Assembly: GCF_000176175.1 (NCBI RefSeq) | Contig: NZ_ACZP01000021.1 | Span: 21,448-85,447, forward strand | Direction: 5' to 3' | DNA length: 64,000 bases | Origin: Vibrio furnissii CIP 102972 | GTDB taxonomy: Bacteria > Pseudomonadota > Gammaproteobacteria > Enterobacterales > Vibrionaceae | In this document: one piece after another, positions 52,850-61,343 of the stretch | Numbering within the stretch: the stretch's first letter is position 1 | Layout of the letters: the number at the start of each line of letters is the position of its first letter | Made by a program: the position numbers and the translations under genes | Notes under the pieces: model-generated | Told to the model about the DNA's origin: nothing | The model's database searches: none | The model's input: the letters and a program-made list of their open reading frames with translations, nothing else

Positions 52850-53857
52850 TCACACTTCAATATCCCGTGAAACCTGTAGCTTTGTCTGACGAGGTACTTG
52901 AGGAGCACTAGGCTTCAAAAGCAACCCTTTTTCGGTTGGAGTAGCATCTAGCTCTGGCCATGCCTGCTGTACCTTTTTCAGTCCATCCTTAAACCGCTGC
53001 TTAAAGCTTTTTACATTGGCATAATTAGACCCCATTTGCTCCATCAAACCTGACCACGGAATAATTGTGGCTCGCTTTAAGTAACTCACCCGATAAGTCG
53101 CCCAACAATATATGTCTAAAGCCATCGGAGAACGCTTAATCAACCGCAGCACTCTCATATCCAGAGGGACCGGTTTATCAGTAATCAATTGAAAAAATTT
53201 AGGCGACAGTTCCACCCAAGATTCCCATAGTGAATCTTGATCAGGTTGCTTCGTACTCCACCAAATATGGGAAATATCAGCAACTCTGGCTCCAGTTTCA
53301 TCTTCACAAATATATCCACTTTCATCATTTAGCTCTGTATAGCTAACACTGATCGTCGTTTTAAATAATCGCCGCATTTGTTCTCGAAAAGGACCAATGG
53401 TTCCATTTTCGCCTCCAGTTGAACCTAGCCCTAGCTCTTCCATAAAACGTCTTTGAGAATGTCCCAGATCAAGCTTGCGTGCTTCCTGTTCAGTGATAAA
53501 ACCACTGTCCAGTCTTGACTTATTTCTTACTGCTTGTGTACTGACCCAAACCAACAACAAACGTGCATAGCAACCGTAAGGCAAACCTACAGATGAGGGG
53601 GTCATCATGTGCATTGTGAAATGACCATTCTTGCGGCTCCACTCATTCGATTTGGGCTTACTATGCGGTATAGTTGCTTGAATCAGAAGTCGAGCGATAA
53701 AACCGAGTTCATTCGCTTCCTGAGCACTGCGCTCCTGGATTGCTATGATGTTGTCGATATATTTCGTGCTGATCTCTAGCTTACCGCTGGTAACCGAGGC
53801 ACTTTTTCGCCGAGTGGTTCCCTTAGCCTGAACATCCGTTACATCTTTAATCGTCAT
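52850..53857 (-). CDS. repA: Plasmid replication initiator RepA
   Basis: The 335-residue protein resembles plasmid RepA proteins of the PF04796 type: LGFIARLLIQATIPHSKPKSNEWSRKNGHFTMHMMTPSSVGLPYGCYARLLLVWVSTQAV, then LGLGSTGGENGTIGPFREQMRRLFKTTISVSY, and MRVLRLIKRSPMALDIYCWATYRVSY. It is followed by iterons and a DnaA box on its 3' side, as in several plasmids of this type. It should start replication by binding the iterons. Its presence shows the block derives from, or can live as, a plasmid. Confidence 0.88.
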   Translation of the reverse strand: MTIKDVTDVQAKGTTRRKSASVTSGKLEISTKYIDNIIAIQERSAQEANELGFIARLLIQATIPHSKPKSNEWSRKNGHFTMHMMTPSSVGLPYGCYARLLLVWVSTQAVRNKSRLDSGFITEQEARKLDLGHSQRRFMEELGLGSTGGENGTIGPFREQMRRLFKTTISVSYTELNDESGYICEDETGARVADISHIWWSTKQPDQDSLWESWVELSPKFFQLITDKPVPLDMRVLRLIKRSPMALDIYCWATYRVSYLKRATIIPWSGLMEQMGSNYANVKSFKQRFKDGLKKVQQAWPELDATPTEKGLLLKPSAPQVPRQTKLQVSRDIEV

Positions 53858-53869
53858 GTGGACTCAGAC

Positions 53870-54094
53870 TTACCAAATAAAACCAGGTCTTGCGGCTTTT
53901 AACGCAGACCTACGTTTTTCTTCTATCCAGTTCTCAACCTCAGCTAGATCCCAAGCAACACTTCGGCTGGTCAGAACAATACGACGAGGAAACTCACCAC
54001 GCTGTTCCAGGTTATAGATTGTTCGATCAGACAAAGGAATCATACTGAGTAGAGTCTTGCGATTTATCAGTGTTTTATGTGCCAGTTCTTGCAT
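53870..54094 (-). CDS. AlpA-family DNA-binding protein/excisionase-like
   Basis: The 74-residue protein is a MerR-like winged-helix of the AlpA/excisionase group: LINRKTLLSMIPLSDRTIYNLEQRGEFPRRIVLTSRSVAWDLAEVENWIEE. Such proteins activate integrase genes or act in excision. It is 12 bp upstream of repA and likely co-transcribed, so it may regulate repA expression. No integrase is seen nearby. Confidence 0.85.
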   Translation of the reverse strand: MQELAHKTLINRKTLLSMIPLSDRTIYNLEQRGEFPRRIVLTSRSVAWDLAEVENWIEEKRRSALKAARPGFIW

Positions 54095-54300
54095 GTATAG
54101 GCCTCCTGTTAGTAGCTGAGACCTGACTATGCCAACATTTTTTAAGCTCTGAATTGGACGTTTTGGAAGATTAAGTTGAACCCTAAAATTATTTTCAAAT
54201 AATCAAAGGAAACCTGCTAGAAGTTACAACTTATTGCTAATAGACTCACGGCTTAGCCAGTAGTAACATGATGTCATTCTATTCGTGGGGGGTGTGGCTA

Positions 54301-55644
54301 ATGGAATATGCTGAAAGCGAAAAGGAAGCAACTAATCGATTAGATGTTCACTTTATTTCTGTCTGGGAGGATTGTGACGCCTTTGTTGCCGATGGCATAC
54401 GAGAATTTCGAGATCGTTGGGCAAACTATTCTGTACATTCGAAACGAAAAGACCCTCGGAGTCATTTAAAAGATATTAAGGCACACAACAAGCAAGAAAC
54501 CGATAAGCGGCCTATTGGAGAGCTCATCTTAGAAGTTATAGACCCCAAGGTATCAGCGTTTCTTCGATCTCTTCCTATGAGCCATTTTTGTTACTTTCCA
54601 AACCCTTACCTGAATGTTGAACACCCACCTTTGCCGTGTCCAAAAAAGAAAATGACGATGGCTGAAAAGGTCCATCATCAGATTTCGATTAAATATGCTT
54701 CCAGATTTAAAGAAGAGACTCCAATCACCAATCTAATTATGATGATGGGCTTCAAAAATGCTCACGATGTAATCAAAGATCGATTGAGGCATTTTATGAA
54801 ACTTGAGCATCAATGTCGGCCTATAGATTTCCGATTTCAAGCAACCGTAGATAATCTACTCGAATTATTATGGCAGCTTCACCTTACACCTACGCGCTTT
54901 AAGCGGCATAGTCCAGACACAAAACAATTAAATACAAACAGAAAACAAACTTTTTGTGAGTTATGCGGTAATAGGAACGAACTTGCAGAATATTTCTATA
55001 AACTAGATGACAACTTGCTGGATCCGGAAGATAAAATAGAAAAACACAACGAAGAAAATCCTGATAATAAGAAAAAACGGCAACTTAGCCACCGGTATTG
55101 TTCTCAGCATAGACCAAAAAACAAAGATGGCCGTACTTGGAATTCCACATACAAGATCGCTCTTAAATCTAAAGAGCTATTTGATAAAGAGTATCGACGC
55201 TTACGGCTTCACATTGTCAAAGTCGAAAACCTTAAAGCGATTTCGGGTGATGAACTAGTTGATCTTTATTTTTACCACTTTCTTCAAGATAAATCAGTAA
55301 CTCAAAAACAAGCTGACGCATTTTTCCATTATGTTAGGGATAATTTCGAGTACCCGATAGAGCTAAAAGGCGAGACAGAAAGGCTCATTAATGAAGCGGC
55401 TGTGCGCTTGACTGGGGCTGGTACAACTCTTGGAGCAGATGACGAAGGAGCTTTGCGTAATATAGCCCGAAGAATGGTCGATTCAAGACTTACTGACAAT
55501 AAGAAAAGAATGCTCGCTCTGAGAAAGCTAGGCCTTAATCAGAAAGAAATTGCTCAAAAGCTAACTAAACTTGATAGTAAAAAAATAACTCACCAAGCCG
55601 TATCTAAGGCCCTTTCATCGGTTCGAGATGAATTTTTACTATGA
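54301..55644 (+). CDS. Unknown protein with Cys/His zinc-like cluster and C-terminal HTH
   Basis: The protein has about 447 residues. I placed the start at 54301 because a G-rich Shine-Dalgarno-like stretch lies about 7 bases before it; ATG at 54268 is possible. The middle has FCELCGNRNELAEY and, after an insertion, RYCSQHRPKNKDG. This gives CxxC...CxxH zinc-type ligands reminiscent of HNH-like or zinc-ribbon folds. The C-terminus (ALRKLGLNQKEIAQKL, then KITHQAVSKALSSVRDEF) is a helix-turn-helix. It shows no tyrosine- or serine-recombinase motif. It is divergent from the AlpA-like gene and followed by the second copy of the 20-bp repeat. Confidence 0.6.
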   Translation: MEYAESEKEATNRLDVHFISVWEDCDAFVADGIREFRDRWANYSVHSKRKDPRSHLKDIKAHNKQETDKRPIGELILEVIDPKVSAFLRSLPMSHFCYFPNPYLNVEHPPLPCPKKKMTMAEKVHHQISIKYASRFKEETPITNLIMMMGFKNAHDVIKDRLRHFMKLEHQCRPIDFRFQATVDNLLELLWQLHLTPTRFKRHSPDTKQLNTNRKQTFCELCGNRNELAEYFYKLDDNLLDPEDKIEKHNEENPDNKKKRQLSHRYCSQHRPKNKDGRTWNSTYKIALKSKELFDKEYRRLRLHIVKVENLKAISGDELVDLYFYHFLQDKSVTQKQADAFFHYVRDNFEYPIELKGETERLINEAAVRLTGAGTTLGADDEGALRNIARRMVDSRLTDNKKRMLALRKLGLNQKEIAQKLTKLDSKKITHQAVSKALSSVRDEFLL

Positions 55645-55648
55645 GTTT

Positions 55649-55668
55649 AATTTTAGCCGCTAAAATTT
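55649..55668. repeat. 20-bp near-palindromic repeat, copy 2
   Basis: This is an exact copy of 49481-49500 (AATTTTAGCCGCTAAAATTT), starting 4 bp after the stop codon of the zinc/HTH gene. Flanking bases differ on both sides. Confidence 0.75.
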
Positions 55669-55976
55669 GAACTCAAAAGTAACGGGGTTTCATCTGACAA
55701 GCAGGTATGAACGTTCAAGGAGGGGATCATTACTATAACTTGGCGCAATTATTAGTTCAACTGTACAAAGCAGACGTTCGCCTAACTTATTGCTGCCCCA
55801 AATCTTTCTAGTTACATAGTCTTTTCAACTGTTGGTAAACTGGTTTTAGCCAAAGCGTCCATCACACAAAACCCATACCTTGAGTACATTTTTGGTTACA
55901 ACTGTCACACCTAGAAAACGTGAATTGTGCTACTCTAGGCTTAACTTTGAATTGTTAAATAAAAAGGAGTAAGTCT
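55669..55976. other. Gap before the antiporter gene
   Basis: No gene is seen in these 308 bp. The right end carries AAGGAG 7 bases before the antiporter TTG start. Composition shifts here from the plasmid-like block to the very AT-rich antiporter cargo. Confidence 0.5.
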
Positions 55977-57656
55977 TTGAATGAGATGCTATCATACTCT
56001 TCATTTATTGAAGTGGCTTTTTTATTAATTTTAGCTTCGGGCATAGGCTTCTTAGGGTTGCTTTTTAAACAGCCTTTAATTGTGAGCTTTATTGTCGTTG
56101 GTTTAATAGCTGGACCATCAGCACTAGATATAGTTCACTCTAAAGAAAAAATTGATTTTTTATCTGAGTTAGGAATCGCAACATTATTATTTCTCGTTGG
56201 GATTAAGTTGGATATAAAACTGATTCGCTCCATCGGTTTAGTATCCATATTTACTGGATTAGGTCAAGTTATATTCACATCTTTGGGGGGGTATCTTCTC
56301 GGTCTCGCATTAGGTTTTGATAGCATTTCTAGCCTATATATTGCTGTAGCGTTAACTTTTTCATCGACGATTATAATAGTAAAATTATTATCTGATAAAA
56401 AAGAAATAGATGCTTTACATGGCCAAATAGCATTAGGTTTCCTCATTGTACAAGATATAGTTGTTGTTCTTTCAATGGTCATTTTAGCTACGATAGGTAT
56501 TGGTAGTGAGAATGGAGAAGAATCGAAATCTATAGCTCAAGTTATTCTAGCATGTATTGGATTAGTTCTTTTTGTTGCTATTTTTGTACGTTTCATTGCC
56601 ACACCTTTAACTCAAAAACTTGCAAACGCCCCTGAGTTATTACTAATATTCTCAATTGCATTTGCAGCTTTATTTGCAAGCACTGGTGAATTAATAGGTT
56701 TAGGAAAAGAAGTGGGGGGATTACTTGCTGGCATTGCTTTAGCTTCTACTCCTTATCGAGAGAGCATAGCAGCAAGACTAGCTCCTTTAAGGGATTTTTT
56801 ATTGTTGTTTTTCTTTATTGCTCTGGGATCAACATTAGATTTATCTCAGTTAGGAAGTAATGTATATGAGTCGATAATTTTATCTCTATTTGTACTAATT
56901 GGTAATCCATTTATTGTCATTATCATAATGGGATTAATGGGCTATAAAAAGAGAACAGGTTTTTTAGCTGGGCTTACTGTTGCTCAAATTAGTGAGTTTT
57001 CACTAATTTTTATAACAATGGGGATCACTTTAGGTCATGTGAAAAATGAAATCTTGGGTGTTGTTACCTTGGTTGGTATCATTACCATTGCACTTTCCAC
57101 ATATATGATAACCTATTCTCATAGTTTATATAAAATATTTGAACCATACTTATATATATTTGAGAAAAAGGAACCTAAGCGAGAGAATCTGTCAGAAAAG
57201 CATAATCAGTTAAAATACGATGTTATTATTCTAGGTCTAGGCCGTTTTGGAACAGCTTTATCCAGACAGTTGAGGAATAAAGGAATATCTGTTTTAGGTG
57301 TTGATTTTAATCCTAGTGTAGTAAAAAAATTGAATAGTGAAGGGTTGGATTGTCTCTATGGAGATGCAGCTGATGCCGAGTTTTTGGCAGAGTTACCTTT
57401 GCAAGGCTTGAAGTGGGTTATTTCAACCATACCTAATCATCATACTGGCTTGTCTTATGAAGATTCTCGTAAAACAATAGTTCAGTTGTTAAGGGCATGC
57501 TCTTATCATGGTAGTGTATCCATTGTTTCCCACAATAGTGCTGATACTCTACTACTTGAGAAACTAGGCGTCCATTTAGTGTTAGAGCCTTTTAAAGATG
57601 CTGCACAGCAGGCTTCAATCAAGATAGAGAAATCAATCAAAAATAATGGGTGTTGA
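55977..57656 (+). CDS. CPA2-family cation:proton antiporter with TrkA-N domain (KefB-like)
   Basis: The 559-residue protein has about 12-13 helices (IEVAFLLILASGIGFLGLLF, ELGIATLLFLVGIKLDIKLI, FLAGLTVAQISEFSLIFITMGI). A cytoplasmic RCK/TrkA-N domain follows (about 410-525), with a Rossmann motif VIILGLGRFGTALSRQL and GDAADAEFLAELPL. It probably exchanges K+ or Na+ for H+. The start codon is TTG, 7 bases after AAGGAG. The gene is about 35% GC by eye, well below the core genes, and its last bases are close to the universal-stress gene, forming an operon. Confidence 0.88.
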   Translation: MNEMLSYSSFIEVAFLLILASGIGFLGLLFKQPLIVSFIVVGLIAGPSALDIVHSKEKIDFLSELGIATLLFLVGIKLDIKLIRSIGLVSIFTGLGQVIFTSLGGYLLGLALGFDSISSLYIAVALTFSSTIIIVKLLSDKKEIDALHGQIALGFLIVQDIVVVLSMVILATIGIGSENGEESKSIAQVILACIGLVLFVAIFVRFIATPLTQKLANAPELLLIFSIAFAALFASTGELIGLGKEVGGLLAGIALASTPYRESIAARLAPLRDFLLLFFFIALGSTLDLSQLGSNVYESIILSLFVLIGNPFIVIIIMGLMGYKKRTGFLAGLTVAQISEFSLIFITMGITLGHVKNEILGVVTLVGIITIALSTYMITYSHSLYKIFEPYLYIFEKKEPKRENLSEKHNQLKYDVIILGLGRFGTALSRQLRNKGISVLGVDFNPSVVKKLNSEGLDCLYGDAADAEFLAELPLQGLKWVISTIPNHHTGLSYEDSRKTIVQLLRACSYHGSVSIVSHNSADTLLLEKLGVHLVLEPFKDAAQQASIKIEKSIKNNGC

Positions 57657-57666
57657 GGTGAAAGTT

Positions 57667-58629
57667 ATGAAAAGGTTCAACAATATACTGTCTGTTATTA
57701 ATGATAAGAACCCTAATAAAGAATTGATATTAAAATCTATTGAGATTGCTAAATCAAATCAAGCTAAGCTGACGTTTATTAGTATAGTGCCTATCATATC
57801 TGCTGGAATTGGAATGCCTCCAGGTGGTCCAATATCTAAAGATCTACAGCAACATATACTTAGTGATAGTTTAAGTGCTCTCCATAAAACTCTATCTGCT
57901 TATGATGGTTGTTATAACTTTGAAGTTATAGTTTTAGCAGGTGACCATTGTAATGAAATTATAAAAAGAGTGATTACTGAAAAACATGACCTATTAATCT
58001 CATTACCTTTTAAAAAAAATATTTTAGATCATATATTTACGAGCAAGGATATGCATTTATTTCGAAAGTGTCCTTGCCCAATTATGTTTGTGAACGATGT
58101 AGAAAAACTTACGTTTAAAAGAATTATCGCTGCTGTTGATTTCGATAGATTTAAAGATACACATAATGATATTTTGAGCGACGAGATCACTTCTCTTGCC
58201 AGTCAGATAGCGTTAATGAACTTTGCTCATCTTCATATAGTTAATATCTATAATCCTCGCTATTTTCGTATTGCAAGTAACTGGGCCGATCAGCCTGAAA
58301 AACTTGAAAGAGAAATGAAAGATTATGAATATAAATATGCTAAACAACGAATGGAAGAATTGATGGAACGATTGAAAACCAATATCGGCGAAGAAATGTA
58401 CAATCAGATTTCAATACAGACCCATTTAATTTTTGGTAGCGCTGAAGAGCAACTCCCATTATTCGCTACAAAAAATCATTGTGATCTATTAGTCATGGGA
58501 ACTGTGGCTAGGACTGGCATTTCGGGCTTGTTAATTGGTAATACAGCAGAAGACATACTGAGTCAGTTAAAATGCTCAGTTCTAGCAATTAAGCCCAAAG
58601 GATTTGTCAGCCCGATTACTATTAATTAA
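57667..58629 (+). CDS. Universal stress protein with two USP domains (UspE-like)
   Basis: The protein has about 320 residues and two USP-like repeats. The first begins MKRFNNILSVINDKNPNKELILKSIEIAKSNQAKLTFISIVP. The second contains IIAAVDFDRF and ends LLVMGTVARTGISGLLIGNTAEDILSQLKCSVLAIKP, with the G-x2-G-x9-S/T ATP-type motif. The start at 57667 follows GAGGTGAA; an upstream GTG at 57646 overlaps the antiporter. It is co-transcribed with the antiporter, suggesting a stress or pH/cation response unit. Confidence 0.85.
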   Translation: MKRFNNILSVINDKNPNKELILKSIEIAKSNQAKLTFISIVPIISAGIGMPPGGPISKDLQQHILSDSLSALHKTLSAYDGCYNFEVIVLAGDHCNEIIKRVITEKHDLLISLPFKKNILDHIFTSKDMHLFRKCPCPIMFVNDVEKLTFKRIIAAVDFDRFKDTHNDILSDEITSLASQIALMNFAHLHIVNIYNPRYFRIASNWADQPEKLEREMKDYEYKYAKQRMEELMERLKTNIGEEMYNQISIQTHLIFGSAEEQLPLFATKNHCDLLVMGTVARTGISGLLIGNTAEDILSQLKCSVLAIKPKGFVSPITIN

Positions 58630-58727
58630 ATGGGTTTAGACTCTATTATACCTATGTAGTGGCATAGTTAATTTGGCCACCTGATTAGAGCTGCTATGAT
58701 GGCAGCATAACAAAGTTAGGTGACAAA

Positions 58728-59039
58728 ATGACAAAGAAGAAAGGCCCGAATTTCAGTCCTGAATTCAGACTGGAAACAGCACAACTGGTTGTTGACCAGG
58801 GTTATACGAATAAAGAAGCTGCTGAAGCGATGGGAGTTGGTTATTCAACTCTAGGCAAATGGGTTAAGCAATTGCGAGAAGAGCGTGCGAGTAAAACTCC
58901 TCAGGCCACGCCGATGACGCCTGAGCAACGTGAAATTCGTGAACTGAAGAAGCAAATCGAACGCCTTGAATTAGAAAAGGAAATTTTAAAAAAGGCTTCA
59001 GCTCTGTTGATGTCGGACTCCATGAAACACTCTCGTTAA
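58728..59039 (+). CDS. IS3-family transposase OrfA
   Basis: The 103-residue helix-turn-helix protein reads FSPEFRLETAQLVVDQGYTNKEAAEAMGVGYSTLGKWVKQLREE, followed by a leucine-zipper-like REIRELKKQIERLELEKEILKKASALLM. It binds the IS ends. The slippery A-AAA-AAG near its end lets ribosomes enter the OrfB frame to make the fused transposase. Confidence 0.92.
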   Translation: MTKKKGPNFSPEFRLETAQLVVDQGYTNKEAAEAMGVGYSTLGKWVKQLREERASKTPQATPMTPEQREIRELKKQIERLELEKEILKKASALLMSDSMKHSR

Positions 59040-59086
59040 TCGAAAGGCTGAGTCAGAGCAATAAACGCCGTTATTCGATTAACCAC

Positions 59087-59926
59087 TTGTGTTCGGTACT
59101 GGATGTCCACCGCAGCACATTTAAATACTGGCAGCGACGCGACAAGCGGCCATCGCCTGAGACTATTCGGCTACGCAGCCTCGTGCGCGAAGCTTATCGA
59201 CTAAGTGCTGGTTCTGCGGGAGCCAGAACCATTGCAGACATCGTCACGAATGACGAGTCTCATGATATCACGCTGAGTCGTTACCGTGCTGGCAGGCTCA
59301 TGAAAGTGTTGAGTCTGTTCAGTTGCCAGTTGCCAAAACATGCGTACCGGAAAGCGACACAGGAGCATGTTGCTATCCCGAACTTACTCGACAGGCAATT
59401 CGCCGTAACCGCACCAAATCAGGTCTGGTGTGGCGATGTCAGCTTTATCTGGACGGGGAACCGCTGGGCTTATCTGGCAGTCGTTATCGGTCTATTTGCC
59501 CGTAAGCCAATTGGCTGGGCGATGAGTTATTCCCCTGATAGTAATCTGACTTGCCAGGCCCTGACTATGGCGTTTGAATATCGTGGGAAGCCTGACAAAG
59601 TGATGTTTCATAGCGACCAGGGAAGTCACTACACAAGTCGTAAATTCCGCCAGTTAATCTGGCGATATCGGTTAACACAGAGCATGAGCCGCAGGGGAAA
59701 TTGCTGGGATAATAGCCCCATGGAACGCTTCTTCAGAAGTCTGAAAACTGAATGGGTTCCAACAACAGGCTACCGAAGTTTTACTGAAGCTAAGCTGAAG
59801 ATTGGTGATTATATTCTTGGCTATTACAGCCGACTAAGACCGCATTCATACAATGGTGGTTTAACACCAAATGAGTCGGAGAAACGTTACTGGAATAGCT
59901 ACAACGATGTGGCCAAAATGACTTGA
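59087..59926 (+). CDS. IS3-family transposase OrfB (catalytic part)
   Basis: The frame lies at -1 relative to OrfA and is open back to the slippery site, so the shown start is only an internal codon. The DDE integrase core is visible: NQVWCGDVSFIWTG (first Asp), VMFHSDQGSHYTS (second Asp) and NCWDNSPMERFFRSLKTEW (Glu). The end RPHSYNGGLTPNESE is typical of IS3 transposases. It looks intact. Confidence 0.92.
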   Translation: MCSVLDVHRSTFKYWQRRDKRPSPETIRLRSLVREAYRLSAGSAGARTIADIVTNDESHDITLSRYRAGRLMKVLSLFSCQLPKHAYRKATQEHVAIPNLLDRQFAVTAPNQVWCGDVSFIWTGNRWAYLAVVIGLFARKPIGWAMSYSPDSNLTCQALTMAFEYRGKPDKVMFHSDQGSHYTSRKFRQLIWRYRLTQSMSRRGNCWDNSPMERFFRSLKTEWVPTTGYRSFTEAKLKIGDYILGYYSRLRPHSYNGGLTPNESEKRYWNSYNDVAKMT

Positions 59927-59934
59927 CCACTACA

Positions 59935-60200
59935 TGTTGTAGCATAGTGAACATGCTCACTAGGTTAGAGCTATTTTCAATACGCCCTGTAATCCATTAA
60001 ATACTAAATTTGATATGCATGTAATTCAGAGATCTCCAAAAGCAACCTGCTCGATACGTGGCAGCTTGCGTGCCTCCGGGTTAACTTCACTTCTATTTAC
60101 ACATCTCATAGAATGCCCAACTTACTGCTCAACAAATCTGTAAACTTTCTTAAATCACAATTATATGATGCGCTAAGTTTACTAAGGTAATCATTATTTT
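59935..60200. other. Gap after the insertion sequence
   Basis: The 266 bp hold no gene. TGTAGCATAGT just outside the right end resembles the IS left-end sequence and may be a scar. AAGGT lies upstream of the HPP gene. Confidence 0.45.
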
Positions 60201-61274
60201 ATGCTCATAAAAAACGAAATCAGACAAGTTCTATCATTGATTCTGCCAGTTATATTAACGGCATCTATCGTTTCATACCTTGCGACCCTAATGCACCACC
60301 TGTCCACAACGCCATTGATGATCGCTTCGATAGGCGCTTCCATTACAATCGTATTCGTTGTGCCAAGTAGTCCAATGGGGAGAACTTGGCCTGTTTTGGC
60401 AGGCCATCTGCTGCCAGCACTAGTTGGTGTATGTCTTACATCTTTGATAGACGATGCGACAATACTTTGCTTAACGACGATAACGCTGAGCATTATTACG
60501 ATGGTTATTTTCAAGTGCGTTCATCCGCCAGGTGTGGCCACAGCACTGGTGCCAGCAATAAGCCAAAGTACGCAGCCAGCAATGGGACTCTCATTTCTTC
60601 TAGATCCGGTATTATTCAATATTATCCCGCTTATCATTTGTGGCTATTTTTACCGTTGGTACCTCAACCACAGGGCATCTAAAAAAGAGCCATCAGGCTC
60701 AACATCAACACTCGCTCACAACAAAAGCTCTATCTTTTTTAGTGAATTACATGAAACCATTGCAACGAGAAATGAGTGGCTCGATATCGATGAGAGAACG
60801 TTAGACGATATTTTCAAACAGACTCATTTACTTGCGCTGGAACATCGGCATCAAAAATTGACTTGTGAGCATGTAATGACGAGCCGGTTGATAACATTGA
60901 AGCCGAATGACACTATCCATAAAGCATTGGAACTACTTCAGCAGAATCAATTTACGGCTTTACCTGTGGTTGATGATGAGCATGAGCTTGTGGGGATATT
61001 TTCCTTGGTTGACTTTCTAAGAAGTGTTGAGAATAGAAAGTTTGACTCATTTATCGCGCTTTACCTGCAAGCAAAGAAAAAAGCCATGAAAGAGGTAAGC
61101 CAATTTATGAATGCAGCGCCAGTGTTTATGCGTACGGATACCCATATCGCGCGAACGATTCCTCTTCTAACGTCAGGGTATCATCATATACCTATTGTCG
61201 ATAATAGAAACCGACTTAAAGGCATGGTGACTCAATCAGACCTCATTGAATTCCTTTACAATATCAAGGCCTAA
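60201..61274 (+). CDS. HPP-family membrane protein with tandem CBS domains
   Basis: The 357-residue protein has an N-terminal HPP membrane domain with about five helices and the name-giving segment KCVHPPGVATAL near residue 110 (SIGASITIVFVVPSSPMGRTWPVLAGHLLPALVGV). A linker follows, then two CBS domains at about 225-355 (MTSRLITLKPNDTIHKALELLQQNQFTALPVVDDEHELVGIFSLVDFL and MNAAPVFMRTDTHIARTIPLL). HPP proteins have been linked to nitrite transport; the CBS pair probably senses adenine nucleotides. It stands alone after the IS. Confidence 0.85.
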   Translation: MLIKNEIRQVLSLILPVILTASIVSYLATLMHHLSTTPLMIASIGASITIVFVVPSSPMGRTWPVLAGHLLPALVGVCLTSLIDDATILCLTTITLSIITMVIFKCVHPPGVATALVPAISQSTQPAMGLSFLLDPVLFNIIPLIICGYFYRWYLNHRASKKEPSGSTSTLAHNKSSIFFSELHETIATRNEWLDIDERTLDDIFKQTHLLALEHRHQKLTCEHVMTSRLITLKPNDTIHKALELLQQNQFTALPVVDDEHELVGIFSLVDFLRSVENRKFDSFIALYLQAKKKAMKEVSQFMNAAPVFMRTDTHIARTIPLLTSGYHHIPIVDNRNRLKGMVTQSDLIEFLYNIKA

Positions 61275-61343
61275 CGATGCGTTTTTATAGTGTACAAGCC
61301 ACTTAAAACCTATTCTTGACGCTGTGAAAGGGCGTTCGATGTT

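Larger units (their letters stand above)
58655..59934 (+). mobile_element. IS3-family insertion sequence (about 1280 bp)
   Basis: The ends TGTAGTGG...CCACTACA are the outer parts of 26-bp inverted repeats that match at 21 positions (inner ends GGCCAC). Two overlapping reading frames encode an IS3-type transposase. The heptamer A-AAA-AAG at 58988-58994 fits a -1 programmed frameshift. I see no direct target duplication in the flanks (CCTA left, TGTT right), so one side may have been rearranged. Confidence 0.88.

Noticed and set aside
52611..52853. 80-codon frame next to repA
   Set aside because: It reads through the iterons; the repeated Cys/Ser segments are just the iteron sequence translated.
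54301..55644. Tyrosine or serine recombinase for the mobile unit
   Set aside because: No R...HxxR...Y or N-terminal resolvase serine motif; kept as unknown zinc/HTH protein.
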